Assembly: GCA_036346405.1 (NCBI GenBank)
Contig: CM070567.1
Coordinates: forward strand, 48,223,633-48,287,632
Direction of reading: 5' to 3'
Source: Phyllostachys edulis
Taxonomy: Eukaryota > Streptophyta > Magnoliopsida > Poales > Poaceae
Length of the DNA: 64,000 nt
Part shown: one piece after another, positions 54,251-64,000 of the stretch
Numbering within the stretch: position 1 is the stretch's first letter
Layout of the letters: the number at the start of each line of letters is the position of its first letter
Made by a program: the position numbers and the translations under genes
The notes under the pieces: model-generated
The model's database searches: none
Told to the model about the DNA's origin: nothing
What the model saw: the letters and a program-made list of their open reading frames with translations, nothing else

Positions 54251-54354
54251 CTGTGACGTGAGGTCCTGTGACGTGAGGAGTGCGGCCGCGGGGGTTGGGG
54301 GGCGTGGGCTGGCGTGTAGCGCGGCCTACGCGCAGAATGATCTATTATGCGCTC

Positions 54355-54665
54355 AGGTGCTGAATAGTGCCACCGTATAAGTATATGTGTTTAATTGTAT
54401 ATACACTAAATTTTACTTATAATATTACTCTAAATACATAGTAGTAGGATCAAATATATCATATACTTCAGCGAATTCAATAGATGGTATTTTTAATTCC
54501 ATCGGTATGGTCGGCATTATTCGGTATCGAAACCGGTATGACCGGTATCGAGCCGGTATAACCAGTATTGATCGATATCGAGTACGGTACGGAACGTATG
54601 GTACCGTTTTAGATGGCTAAATGGTACATACCGGCCATACCAATCGCTACCGTTATAGATAAGTT
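54355..54665. mobile_element. Second member of the TACCGG-rich MITE family
   Basis: Similar to the MITE at 43420-43765 along most of its length: ATAAGTATAT, TATATACAC(T/C)A, TACTCTAAATACAT, AATAGATGGTATTTTTAATTCC and GGTACGGAACGTA, in the same order. The ends are less clear and no target duplication was found. Confidence 0.75.
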
Positions 54666-55540
54666 TGCTCTGCCAACTTTTTGACTCGATCGCCTTTTCC
54701 TTTGTATGAATCGATATTATTCCATTTCAATTTCTTCCCGAAACTTCTCAAGAAAAATCCCGAATCTTCAAATTGGAATCCATTACCGACTTTGTTGTAC
54801 GTTAATACAGCACCTTGGACATATATTTTGTCTACTTATGATAAGTGGATAGGATTGACTGCACGTGCACGTTAGAAACACATGTATAACGTTGTAACAT
54901 CTTGCATGCGTTCATGTCTCTTCCTACTCGTAGCAATTATTATTACCCTTTCTCAAATTAATTCGTACATTTGGAAACCACATATACCAGAGACACATAT
55001 ACCGTGTGCTGTTGTTGTTCTTGGTACGGGCGTGCTGGTTCTTGCGCACAGTGGCGGAGCTAGAAATTTTGCGATAGGGTGCACACTTCAATGATAAAAA
55101 AATTCCTATACGACATATAAATAATATCACAATAATTTCATAAGTTCAATACAATTACATAAAATTTTTTTCGAAATTAGTTAATAGTGCAATACAAATA
55201 GTTCAAATAAAATCTTACATGAATAAAAGAGTCCTAAATAGCTAATGAAAATCACAATACCATACGATGTGATCTCATTTCTTGGAAACACTTGATTATA
55301 TCGTTATCACTAACCTTCGAGAAGATATCTCGCTCTATTCCTTTTCATTTCAAGGATTCAACATGTCCTAATATATAAATCACAGGAGTCATGAAACATT
55401 CAAAAACAGAACAAATTGATAGTACAATAGTATTTAGATTGAGGTATTGAGCAATTGGCTTTGGGGGAGATTGGCCGGCTGCTGAGCTCACTTTCTTTCT
55501 CTTTATATTCCTAATTTCCTATTAATTCACTCGGCTCTCG
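54666..55540. other. Intergenic, AT-rich, with one hAT-like terminus
   Basis: CAGTGGCGGAGCTAGAAATT at 55051 is a typical hAT left end (compare 41131). No matching right end was found, so it may be a fragment. A 64-codon open frame at 54681-54875 has no recognised similarity. Confidence 0.45.
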
Positions 55541-56240
55541 GCACTGTCGGCAGTCGGCGGAGCATTCCTCCTTCCCAATCTCTCTCTCTCTTCATTTCCT
55601 CTGGACGACTGGCGGCTGTCGGCGTGCCGCCTCTGCCCTCCGCTTCTTCAGCCCATCCTGCACCTCTGCGCCCCACGACGCCTGCCCACGCCCCTGGCCC
55701 TGCTCCCTCATGCGCATGCGCCTCCCCCCTCCCGCTCTGGCCCGTTTCACCCGCGCGCCCGGGTGGCCGGTCGCCTCGCCTGGCCCAGTGCCGCGCCTCT
55801 CTGCGGCCCCAGCCTAGCCCACCTACGCCGCCCCCTCCCCCAAATCCGATCCCGGAGGCCGGATCCCCAAATCCCCAATGTTTACCTTGGTGTTGGAGAC
55901 TTGGAGTTGGACTGTTGGTGGCCTGGTGGCTGGTCTGGTGGTGGGAACCGCCGGTTGGCCGGTACCCTGCGAGGCCCGAAGCCGAGGCCGAGCAATGGCC
56001 TCTCGACGCCGGACGCTCTCGTCGTCCTCGGCGACGGCGGACTAGCGGAGGTGCGGAGAAGGAGAAGCAAGTCGGCGGCGTCCTCGGCTGCGGGCGGTGG
56101 CGGACTGGCGGTCGGAGGAGGAGCTAGGAGGAGAAGCAAGGAGGGGAGGTGGGCGGCGTTAGGACTCGGGAGGAGGAGAAGCAACTAGCAAATACCTGGT
56201 GTCTTTCCTTTGCAACTAGCAAGCGCAAGAAAATTTCACT
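55541..56240. other. GC-rich, gene-leader-like sequence of unknown origin
   Basis: A CT-rich leader (CCCAATCTCTCTCTCTCTTC) is followed by GC-rich DNA with long overlapping frames on both strands (for example 55624-56127 plus). The translations are Ala/Pro/Arg/Gly-rich with no recognised motif. It may be part of a captured gene 5' end or of the decayed second copy's promoter. Confidence 0.35.
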
Positions 56241-56269
56241 GGTGGCTGAATTGGGTTGAGTTTGGCTGA

Positions 56270-58075
56270 AATTATGCATGTGCATGTGCTCTGTTTCATG
56301 TGGTGGGATGTATGATTGCTTATGTACTTGTTAGTCGATTTAGTCTGGTCTGTGTTAGTGGGGGTTTGGTTGATTTCTCGGCAGAAATCGGCCCGGGGTG
56401 CCCGGGTGAGCACTGTCATCTACTGTATTGTGGCAGTCAGATCGAGAGGATTTACATCTCTTAGATAGAGTGTGCTGTAACGATGGATGAGAGAATAAAG
56501 GAAGGGCGATTAGTAGATTGATTTGTTTTATGCATGTTGCCCAGATGGCCTATGGGCTTTCCTTGCAGTGCTCTGTTTGGATGAGGACTCTGCTGCTCAT
56601 GGTGTTACCGTGGGGTCATAGGCCTCGCAGGATGTTGCGCAGCCAGCAAGTATGTGCAGCCAGCAAGTATGTGCTGTGTTTCTCTTGCTTCATGAGCACT
56701 GCGACGGATATGTGGTGCCATCTGTAGATGGCACGCTGTCCTCCATGGTCCACGCTGCACTCGAGTTCAAAAGGATGATGCATTGGTGTGCTTCCTAGTG
56801 GAACAAGGAGGGATGTATGATGCTAGCTGTTTTGGAGATTGTACTTGTTAGATTTCTTATCCTTGTGCATTTCAATGGCTTCAATGAAGTAGAACCCTTG
56901 ATGCTTTGATGATTTGGTATCGATCTCGTGGAACCATAGCATAGTGATGATACATATCCTTTGGCGGAACCAGAAATTTTAAAGACCCAGGGCGAGGGCT
57001 GGTCAGCTGTACTGGCTCGGTGGCTCACAACACCGCACTGAGTTTTAACCCGTGCCGTGTCTTGGCACTCTCTCGCGCCGCAGCCCGAGCGTTGAGCCTT
57101 GGTAGTCGACTAGTAGGCGTCTCACCGTCCCCGCACTGCAGCCCCTGCGTCGTGCCTCAGTGCTCCCCTGCACCTGCGCTGAAGGCTGCAGCTCGCGGCC
57201 AGCGCACGCGCCAGAGCACTTCGCCCTCGCCCAGGCCGCAGCAGCCGCCCGCGCTGTAGCCCTCGCGCCACGCCGCAGCACCCGCAACTGGAACTGGAGC
57301 TGAAGGAATGGGGAATGGTTAGGGAATTAGGGATTTAAGGTTACTAGTGCATTTGCATTTCATTGAGGATTTGACTTGGGTTGTTTACGGCGCAGCGGTC
57401 ATGAATTTACTTCTACTTTGCATTGGATGAGATTAGTTTCCTGATCCAAAGACAGGAGTGTATTGTATACTACTCCATCCGTTCTCGAATCCCCATGTCA
57501 TTCTAGACCTTTACACTAGTACAAAACAACAAAGACACTTACAATTGACCATGCCTACCCCGTTGAAAGTCTTTAGTGTATTAATCATTGCTTTAGTATG
57601 TTGTCTCTAAAAAACAAGAGACTCCTTAGAAAAGTGTAAATTGCCCCTTCTCTCTTGCACCAGGTAGCACTAAAGCTACTTGGGCTGGCTATCCATGGGT
57701 CCGCCTGGCCCGGGAGACTCGAGGCAACCGCCTCGGTTTGCCCCGGGGGTGGTTCTGTCACTGCTTCGGTACTCTAAAATTGACTCTAATGCAGCATCCG
57801 CATTATTGCTGTAGCCTTTTGATTGAATTCAATTAAAATTTCTCCTTGGATCTTAAATACTAAATATATGTTTTGGTTAGACACCTTAAATGGTGGAAGT
57901 TTGTGAAAACGTATGCACAATTTCGTGAAAAGACACTTTTTCAAGGAAGCATTTATATGACACCCTTTCAAGATATCTTTTCAAGGAAGCATTTCTATGA
58001 CACCCTTTGAAAGGTATAAATAGTCATTCAATAAATCCTAGTAGAGTAGGATTTGCCACTAAAGGATTCCTGCAA
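56270..58075 (+). pseudogene. Second, decayed copy of the MGQCCS gene region
   Basis: Aligns piecewise with 40804-41130 and 42171-42560: CTCTGTTTCATG followed by GGTGGGATGTATGATTGCTTA, then GTTGATTTCTCGG, GCAGTGCT..TGCTGCTC, and later GATGCTAGCTGTTTTGGAG and GAGTAGGATTT. The MGQCCS ATG is not preserved (ATGGGCTTTCCTTGCAGTGC), so the coding exon is dead. It lacks the hAT insertion of copy 1 but has its own at 56959-57763. Confidence 0.75.
56959..57763. mobile_element. hAT-like element related to 41131-42170, without the GRAS piece
   Basis: The left end is CTTTGGCGGAACCAGAAATT and the right end in reverse complement is CAGTGACAGAACCACCCC. The first 250 bp parallel 41131-41400 (GGGCGAGGGCTG, GTACTGGCT, GTAGTCGACTAGT and CTGAAGGCTGCAGCTCG), and the last 90 bp parallel the right end of that element (CCCGGGAGAC, TTGCCCCGGG). 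The middle differs and contains ACTCCATCCGTTCTCGAA near 57471, the start of a Stowaway-like fragment. The flanking 8-mers do not match. Confidence 0.78.
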
Positions 58076-58573
58076 ATGGAGATCTTGGGCATTTTTGTTC
58101 TTTTGCCCACCCTTGCCTAACCTTGCGTTGCAAGGTTGGTGAGCAAGGAGGTGTTTGCTTCCATTGCTGAGCCTTGCTTAAGAAGGTGAGCAAGGGTATA
58201 ATTGCTTTCGAGAGACAAATCGGCTCTCTTTGACCAGAAGCAGATCTAAGCTAGGCAAGGCAACCAAACATGCGCTTAAGCTAGGGTTTCTTGTCGGAGA
58301 TTAGATAGAAGAAAAAACTAGTTGGGCTAGGGCTATATAATGTTGTTCCTCCTTTGGGCATACGAGACAAACTAGGTGAGCACATGTAGTACAAAAGTTG
58401 TTTTATCTATTACCCTACGAACCATATGGACGCAGTGAGCCGCGATTTGCAACTGAATACAATTAATACTAAAAGACTTTCACTTACGATTTTATTAGAA
58501 TTGTGCTCACCATTGGGACAAACTGTTGACAATCCTAGTAGATCGGAGTAGCTTGCACATATATATATTATTA
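57764..58573. other. Remainder of the duplicated region, then intergenic
   Basis: TTCAAGGAAGCATTTVTATGACACCC occurs twice (about 57940-57965 and 57978-58003), a 38-bp-spaced tandem repeat. After 58075 no gene is seen. GCAAGGTTGGTGAGCAAGG / GCCTTGCTTAAG stretches near 58130-58190 look MITE-like but have no defined ends. Confidence 0.4.
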
Positions 58574-58850
58574 GGGAAATTTTGATAAATACCACTGCTA
58601 AGTGTCCGTATCAGAGAATTGCCATCGCTCATTTCGATATTTGAAATATACCACTGGAAAGCTTGAAACATTCTTCAAATGCCACTAGTATACGTATTTT
58701 ATCAATATTGGACCAAATTGCCCCTATCTTCTCCCTCCGGCCTCCTCACCCCTATTCTTTATCAAATCCTCCGCCTCGTCGTCTTCTCCCCGTCCCCTCA
58801 AATCCCTCGAACCCTACCGCCGATCTAGCCCCGCCACCGCCCCGATCGCC

Positions 58851-59322
58851 ATGGCCGCCCCCAACAACAACAACGCCTCCGCCGCCGCCAACGCCTGTGC
58901 CTCCACCAGCGAAGGCGCCCCGGCGGCGTCGGAGGAGACCTCTATTGAGGAGCTGGCGTGGGGCGTGTAGGAGCACATGACCCTGGCCTCCAACCCCACC
59001 GCCCGCCACCACAAGTTCTGGGAGACGCAGCCGGTGGGGCAGTTTCGCGATGCCGCCAACTCGTCCCTCACCGACGGCGCCATCGAGCCGCCGACCCCGC
59101 TCTCCGAGGTCCGCGCCGACCCCTACCCGCTCCCCACCGCCTTCAAGTGGCTCACCTGCGACCTCAACGACGACGCCCTTCTCGCTAACCTCTACTCCCT
59201 TCTCGCCCACAACTACGTGGAGGACGACGAGAACATGTTCCTCTTCAACTACTCCCCCGCCTTCTTCCGTTGGGCGTTCCGTCCTCCGTCCTCCTTCCGC
59301 GCCTGGCAGTTTGGGGGGGAGG
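58851..59322 (+). pseudogene. NMT1: Captured 5' part of glycylpeptide N-tetradecanoyltransferase (NMT)
   Basis: From ATG 58851 (MAAPNNNN..., with a captured 5' UTR before it) the frame matches the N-terminus of plant N-myristoyltransferase: SIEELA, then RHHKFWETQPVGQF, DGAIEPPTPLSEVRADPYP, FKWLTCDLNDDALLANLYS, HNYVEDDENMF and FNYSPAFFRWAFRPP. NMT attaches myristate to N-terminal glycine of cytosolic proteins. A TAG at 58968-58970 (codon 40) breaks the frame, after which it stays in phase. Homology stops at about 59322, long before the catalytic core, so it cannot be an enzyme. From 59323 the frame runs on into a different captured piece. Confidence 0.9.
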
Positions 59323-59738
59323 AGGCGGTGGAGAGCGAGAGGAATTGCATCAGCATGCTCAAGCTGCGAGCCGAGCGCTTGGGGATTTGGTTGGTTGTGG
59401 TCCTCGGCGTCATGGCGGTCGCCGTTGTTGCTGTTCCGGTGGTGCTCGTACTGACGGGAGGAGGTGAAGATGCAGAAGGGGCGCCAGCCTCCGTCGTGGA
59501 GGAAACGGCAGCTGGCAGCGGAGGTGGAGGAGCAGCTCTGCGCGGAATCCGGCGGCGGCGTGATCTGCAAAAGGCCGTGCGACTTGTCGCCGCCGCCGGC
59601 ACCTATGTCCCCGCGGTGGGCGCCTTCGTCGGCCTCTGCTCCATGGCGAGGAGCGAGCGCCTTGGCGTGGGAATCGAAGAAGACGGGGGTAATAACGTCA
59701 ATATTTGTGAAATATGTAGATCAGTGGTATTTCTATGA
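59323..59738 (+). pseudogene. Second captured segment in the Pack-MULE, unrecognised
   Basis: In the same frame as the NMT piece the translation continues as LKLRAERLGIWLVVVLGVMA, with a hydrophobic segment of about 25 residues (possible membrane helix, 59382-59455), then a Gly/Ala/Glu stretch and LCSMARSERLGVGIEED. It ends in the right terminal repeat. The GC content is gene-like. The source gene and its true strand are unknown; the minus strand is open as well. Confidence 0.4.
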
Positions 59739-59844
59739 GAAAAAGATGTTTGCAATAGCATATTTCGAATATCAAAATGAGCGATGGCAATTCTCTGATA
59801 CGAGTACTTAGCAGTGGTATTTATCAAAATTTCCCATATTATTA

Positions 59845-60887
59845 TAATTGGGAAATTTCTGAATGTCCCCCTTTATTGGGTGTAACTATTGTGGTTGCAC
59901 GTATGCTAAATGTAGTTTGCACAGCTTGTGCAGTGGCATGCATCTCAATAACAACCATGTGTGGTTTATGCCAGTTCTCAAGAGATTTAGCATCAAAGTT
60001 TTGTTTTTGGGTGATACGGACAATATGGAGAAAAAATAGTCATTACTCCCTCTTTGGCTCATATTTGTCAATTGACATTTTCACGTTCTCCAAAGTGTAT
60101 TTTTAGTCACCTTTTATATCAATAATTTAGTAAAAATCCAACTTATTCGTGCGTGTGTTCACACTGTCTTGGTAGGTTGTGCACTCTCCCCACACCAATT
60201 CAATTAATGCCATGTGCATGTTTGCACTAACTAGGTTTGCAATACTCCGGCTACAAACTAATCAATTGTTTGTTGTAGCAATAAAATGTTAGCAACCTAG
60301 GATCGCTTTGGGCTTGCATATGCTTGTCGTGGCTAATTTAAGCATGACTTTGCCAATTTTGCAAAATCCTTTGAAACTTAATATGAGTGTTTCGAAATCC
60401 TTATTTTGACACGAGTAACTAAAAAGCACATTTTTGAAATTTGATTTAGCTACATGTACATTGGCATAAGTATTGAATAACCCCCAAATTATGTTCAATT
60501 CTATGAATTCTAACGGGATGTAATTGGTAGAACCCACATACCATTGCCCTACTCTCACCCTCTCTTTTCTTCCGGACCCCTCTCCTTCTTTGAGGTTGTA
60601 GACGTGAGTGCCCCCAAAGACCTCGGTTGCCCTTGCTGATGTCGCACTTGGGAGCCTTTATGACTAATATTCTTGCTAAATCGTCGTCGTATCCACACTT
60701 GCACCACCCGTCGTCAAAGGCAAGTTCGTGGTGTCCATCCACGAGCTTGAGGTGAGTGGATGACACCATGCTCTTAAAACAAGAGAAGCCTCAATTGTTG
60801 TTGGCATCTGGTTGATGGCCTCTACCATTGTTGCGTACGTAGGTTGGGGGATGGTAGGGCAATGTTTGAAATCATTAGTGGTGGTGG
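59845..60887. other. Intergenic
   Basis: AT-rich. ACTCCCTCTTTGGCTCATATT near 60046 resembles the start of a Stowaway-type MITE without a matching end. Minus-strand frames at 60446-60769 and 60676-60891 have no recognised similarity. Confidence 0.4.
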
Positions 60888-61260
60888 TCAATAGACACTA
60901 GTATCTCTTGTTAGATATGTATATAGACTAGGGTGGTGCCACCGCCCCGGATGGATCCGCCGCCGTCGCGTCCCTGAGGAGTAGCCGCCGCCTCCCTGGG
61001 GATTGCCACGCTGAGCACCCGAGCTTGTGGACGCTCGAGAAGAAGTGTGTGCTCCCGCTGGGCCTCCCACCAGCTGCCGCTTGTGAAGCCACCGAGGCAA
61101 GCCTCTGGAGCCCCCGCCGTCGCCGCTAGCCGCCGCCTGTGAAGCCGCCGAGGCAAGCCTCTGGAGCCCCCACTGCCTTCTTCTCTTGAAGCAGAGCACT
61201 GCTTTGTTTGTTTTCTTCGGTGGAGCCGACAGCTCCAGCTCCACACCGGCTCCACCTATC
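60888..61260 (-). other. GC-rich stretch with a 59-bp spaced repeat, unrecognised
   Basis: CCGCTTGTGAAGCCACCGAG and GCAAGCCTCTGGAGCCCC occur at about 61077-61113, and again as CCGCCTGTGAAGCCGCCGAG and the same tail at about 61136-61172. Both minus-strand frames are open (61255-60911, 61244-60888) with low-complexity translations. No function is assigned. Confidence 0.35.
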
Positions 61261-61418
61261 TACTCGGAGTCGTTCTGCTTCGGCTTCGCTGAGCCACCAG
61301 TCCTAGCTTCGGCTTTCCTCTGCTCCGACTTCTCTGGTATTACAAAAAAAACCACAGGCTCCAGCTGGATCTCCTAAGAACATCGACTTCCGACTCTGGC
61401 TCCGATCAAGTCATCACT

Positions 61419-62400
61419 GATGGCTTCTTCTGGAGGCTCCTTTGCCATCTCGCTCCCCCCAGTTCGGTTCGATAGGAGCAATTAGCGGGAGTGGGCCGTT
61501 CACCTGAGAATTCACCTCAATAGCTAGCGTCTTTGGGGTCATCTCACTAGTGAGCATCCCTGTTTGCCTCACCCTACACCGCCAGTTTTGCCAGCTCTTC
61601 CTGCTGGTGTGGATCAGGCGGCTCAGGGGGCCGCCCATACTGCACTGGAGGAGGCGCTGGAGCTCTACCAGTCTGAGCTATATGCCTATGAGCGATGGCA
61701 GGATGACGAGGCCCGTGCTACCGTCATCCTGGTGGGTAGCATGCCCGTGGTCATCTCCATGGAAGTGGCGGAGCTTTCGATGACAGCTTATGTGGGAGCG
61801 CTTCCGAGCTCACTACTAGCCGACGAGTAATGCTATGTACCTCTCAGTTGTGCACCATGCGCATTCTCTACAGCAACTCGATGCCACCGTTGACGACTTC
61901 TATCAATAGATGTCTGAGGTGTGGCGTCATCTTGACTCTTGGGTCGGATGTCTGCCGGAGCAAGGATGGCTCTACGCTCACCAGGAGACTCACCGTCTCT
62001 ACTACTTTCTGACGCGTCTCCGGCCTGAGTTCGAGACTATCCATGCTCAGCTCGACTCGCCACCTGCGCCCGACCTTGGTGGAGGCCCTCACGCGTGTGC
62101 TGAGTAGACTCGCCACCGTGGCACGACTCAGATGCAGACTGTCTTGTCTGCTTCAGCACATGCTCCTTCACCTGTTTCTTCCGCACTGACCGTGATCTCT
62201 CCCCCAGCTCTCAGCGCACCAGTGGTTGCTGCCTCCACAGCGGGTCTCCACTGCATCTATTGCCAGCGTGACGTCCACAGGTATCAAGACTGCTACAAGC
62301 GGAGAAGGGACCACAGTCGTCGGGGTGGATGTCTCCCGAAGGGCTCTGGAGGTTCCTCAGGAGATGGCACCTTTCGCTAGGGCTCATCCGGTGACACCAC
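61419..62400 (+). pseudogene. Retrofit-type gag
   Basis: The gag core is readable over several frames, for example ALELYQSELYAYERWQDDEA (61644 onward), SMEVAELSMTAYVGALPSS and YFLTRLRPEFETIHAQLDSP (about 62003). A CCHC zinc knuckle, CIYCQRDVHRYQDC, is at 62252-62293. In-frame stops lie near 61481, 61828 and 62105. Confidence 0.8.
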
Positions 62401-62499
62401 ACAACAACTCCTCTCGCTGCTCCAGCGTCTCGGTGTCGGTTCGTCTTCAGACTCCTCGGGTTCTGCTCGTCTGGTTCTTGCTTTTTAGCAGTTTTCCTC

Positions 62500-64000
62500 G
62501 CCTCCGCTTCCTCCCTCGTCTGGTATCTTGTCAGTGGATATTGGATTCTGGTGCTTCCTTTCACATGACACCAGTTTCTACCCACTCACTTCTATGCGTC
62601 CCACAGTTTTTCCTTCAACTGTTCAGATTGCAGATGATACCTCTCTTCCTGTTGCAGACCAAGGCACCCTTTCCACTTCTTTTCATGTTCCGGCAGTCTC
62701 ATGTTCCTTAGCAGCTTACAATGCAGTTTATGTCGGCTGGTTAGATCACAGGTCACTACTGTCGTGTTGTTTTTGAGTCTGACTTTTTGTCCAGGACCGC
62801 TGCACATGGACTCTGCTTGGTACTGGCTCTCGACGTCGTGATTCGTAGTGTCTTTAGGAGTTCAACTGGTTTCATCTTCCTTTCGCCGTCTTCATCAATC
62901 AGCCACTATCACTACTTCTGGTCTTGCCGCGTCCTCCACTACCTCCTTCGCTCAGTGGCATCATCGTCTGGGTCATCTCTGCGGATCTCGTCACTAGTAG
63001 GTTCTGTTTTTAAGGACACTTCTTTACATTGTATGGGTTAGCTTGGCAAGCAGCTGCAGCCCCCCTATCCCTCTAGTGATTCTATTTCTACTTGTCCTTT
63101 GATCTTGTTCACTTAGATGTTTGGGGTCTGATTCTTTTTGTTTCGAAAGGGGGTCATCGATACTATGTGATCTGTATTGATGATTATTCTTGTCATACTT
63201 GGATTTACTTCATGTCCTCTCGCAGTCAGGTTATCTCTATTTACCAGATGTTCGCTATCAGGTTCGCACTCAGTTTGATTCGGCCATTCGTGTGTGCCTA
63301 CTCTGCTAGTGAGTATCTATCTGCTGCTTTACGTCGTTTTCTCGCTAACCAGGGTACTCCTCCCTAGTACTCTTGTCCTGGTACTCACGTTCAGAATGGT
63401 CTTTGATCGTAAGCATTGTCACTTGCTTGAGACAGCTTGTACTCTCATGCTTGTCTCTTTTGTTCCACCTCACTTCTGGGCTGAGGCTGTTTCCACTTCT
63501 ACTTTTCTCATTAATATGTAGCCTTCCACTGCTCTTCAGGGTTTTACTCTTGTCGAGCGTCTCTATGGTCGAGCTCCAGAGTACAGTCATCTTCGCAGTT
63601 TCGGCTATGTCTGTTTCGTCCTTCTTCCACCTCGTGAGTGCACAAAGCTGACTGCTCAGTCAATTGAGTGTGTTTTTCTTGGCTACAGTCTCGAACATAA
63701 GGGTTATCATTGCTATGACATTGTTGCTCGCTGGATGAGGATTTCTCGGGATGTCACTTTTGACGAGTCGACTTTACTACTCTCGTTCCCTCATTGTCAG
63801 CCCAGATTCTCTTGTTGAGTCGATTTTCTTTCTGATTTTTCCTGAGTCACAGTCTTCCACCACTGTTACGCTTCATTCTCCATCTTCTTTGTCTACCTAT
63901 CCTCCGGCTCCACCTGTCCCTCCATCGGAGTTTCCTTCTCACTCTTTTGTTGAGCTTCCACCCTTTCCTCTGCACTACACTCTCCGTCCTCGGCCTACTC
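62500..64000 (+). pseudogene. Retrofit-type pol start (protease and integrase)
   Basis: The protease site is WILDSGASFHMTPVSTH near 62535-62585. The GAG-pre-integrase QWHHRLGHLCGSRLSSL lies near 62952 and HCMGKLGKQLQ-like residues near 63027. The integrase shows FDLVHLDVWG (63094-63123), GGHRYYVICIDDYSCHTWIY (63149-63208), a VFRADSAGEYLS-like block near 63285-63325, and later FWAEAVSTSTFLIN (about 63475) and the ERLYGRAPEYSHLRSFGYVC region (about 63560-63620). Frames change at least five times. Confidence 0.82.

Larger units (their letters stand above)
58574..59835. mobile_element. Pack-MULE carrying an N-myristoyltransferase gene fragment
   Basis: The left end is GGGAAATTTTGATAAATAC and the right end in reverse complement is identical. 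The terminal inverted repeats stay similar for about 80 bp (shared TATCAGAGAATTGCCATC and GCTCATTT). Flanks are ATATTATTA at 58565-58573 and 59836-59844, a perfect 9-bp Mutator-type target duplication. The 1.1-kb interior is GC-rich captured gene sequence. There is no transposase, so it would depend on one elsewhere. Confidence 0.95.
61419..64000 (+). mobile_element. Ty1/copia element, Retrofit/Ale-like, decayed and cut by window end
   Basis: The gag start is ATG 61419 (MASSGGSFAISLPP). The order is gag, zinc knuckle, protease, GAG-pre-integrase and integrase, with RT expected beyond 64000. Many stops and frameshifts. No 5' LTR or primer-binding site was recognised before 61419, so the 5' end may be truncated. 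Confidence 0.85.

Noticed and set aside
51211..54350. CACTA transposon from CACTAAAGGAG to a right end near AATAGTG
   Set aside because: The two ends are not inverted copies and no 3-bp duplication is present.
54681..54875. Possible organelle-derived coding fragment
   Set aside because: The translation looked vaguely organelle-like but I could not match it to any plastid or mitochondrial gene.
55624..56188. Open frames of 167 and 141 codons
   Set aside because: Both strands are open due to high GC; no recognisable domain, so listed only as a GC-rich stretch.
58752..59570. 272-codon minus-strand frame
   Set aside because: Shadow of the NMT fragment on the plus strand over most of its length; only the part right of 59323 remains undecided.

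Overview
This window reads as plant nuclear DNA, almost certainly from a grass. The retrotransposon lineages (Ty3 Tekay/Del-like and Tat/Retand-like, Ty1 SIRE/Maximus-like and Retrofit/Ale-like), the L1-type LINE, the hAT and Mutator-like elements carrying host gene fragments, the GT-AG introns and the GC-rich 5' exons all fit. Species cannot be decided from the sequence. No bacterial features, tRNA or rRNA genes were recognised. Most transposon reading frames are broken.

Region 1 (1-32505) is a nest of LTR retrotransposons. The apparent host is a minus-strand Tat-like Ty3 element (main body 21875-26811; a further piece at 9087-9763 carries the end of an opposite-strand accessory ORF). A SIRE-like copia element (1909-9086) sits in that accessory ORF. 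Its own gag is cut at 1908 by a minus-strand LTR (1-1908) with an array of palindromes. A Tekay-like element (Tekay-1, 9764-21874) sits between the accessory ORF and the Tat integrase. Tekay-1 carries a solo SIRE-type LTR (12329-14986, target duplication GCATG) in its 5' LTR and a 304-bp hAT MITE (19647-19950, duplication GCTGGGAT) in its integrase. A deleted Tekay relative (Tekay-2, 26812-about 32505) sits at the gag end of the Tat element.

Region 2 (32505-40260) holds remnants of an unrecognised host gene ending in an LDLN (EAR-like) motif, split by a 2.0-kb hAT-like element (33093-35091). A 5'-truncated L1-type LINE follows (36087-39151), with a 15-bp target duplication and an A-rich tail.

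Region 3 (40260-48600) is the most gene-like. It has a TATA promoter and the 5' end of a gene starting MGQCCS. That exon is disrupted by a hAT element (41131-42170) that has captured, in antisense, part of a GRAS transcription factor gene. After a tandem duplication and a Mutator-type MITE comes the one apparently intact gene: a four-exon, 988-residue protein with the SPOC-like domain of the AIPP2/PAIPP2 chromatin-silencing family, containing three internal tandem duplications.

Region 4 (48600-64000) holds a MULE-like element with an acidic gene fragment, a broken Ulp1 (C48) protease gene inside a tract with a striking excess of AGTAA, and a second copy of the region 3 MITE. It also holds a decayed second copy of the MGQCCS gene region with its own related hAT element. 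Next is a textbook Pack-MULE (58574-59835) carrying the 5' end of an N-myristoyltransferase gene with a perfect 9-bp target duplication, and finally a decayed Retrofit-type copia element running off the end.

The common theme is gene-fragment capture: at least two, probably three, separate DNA transposons here carry pieces of host genes.
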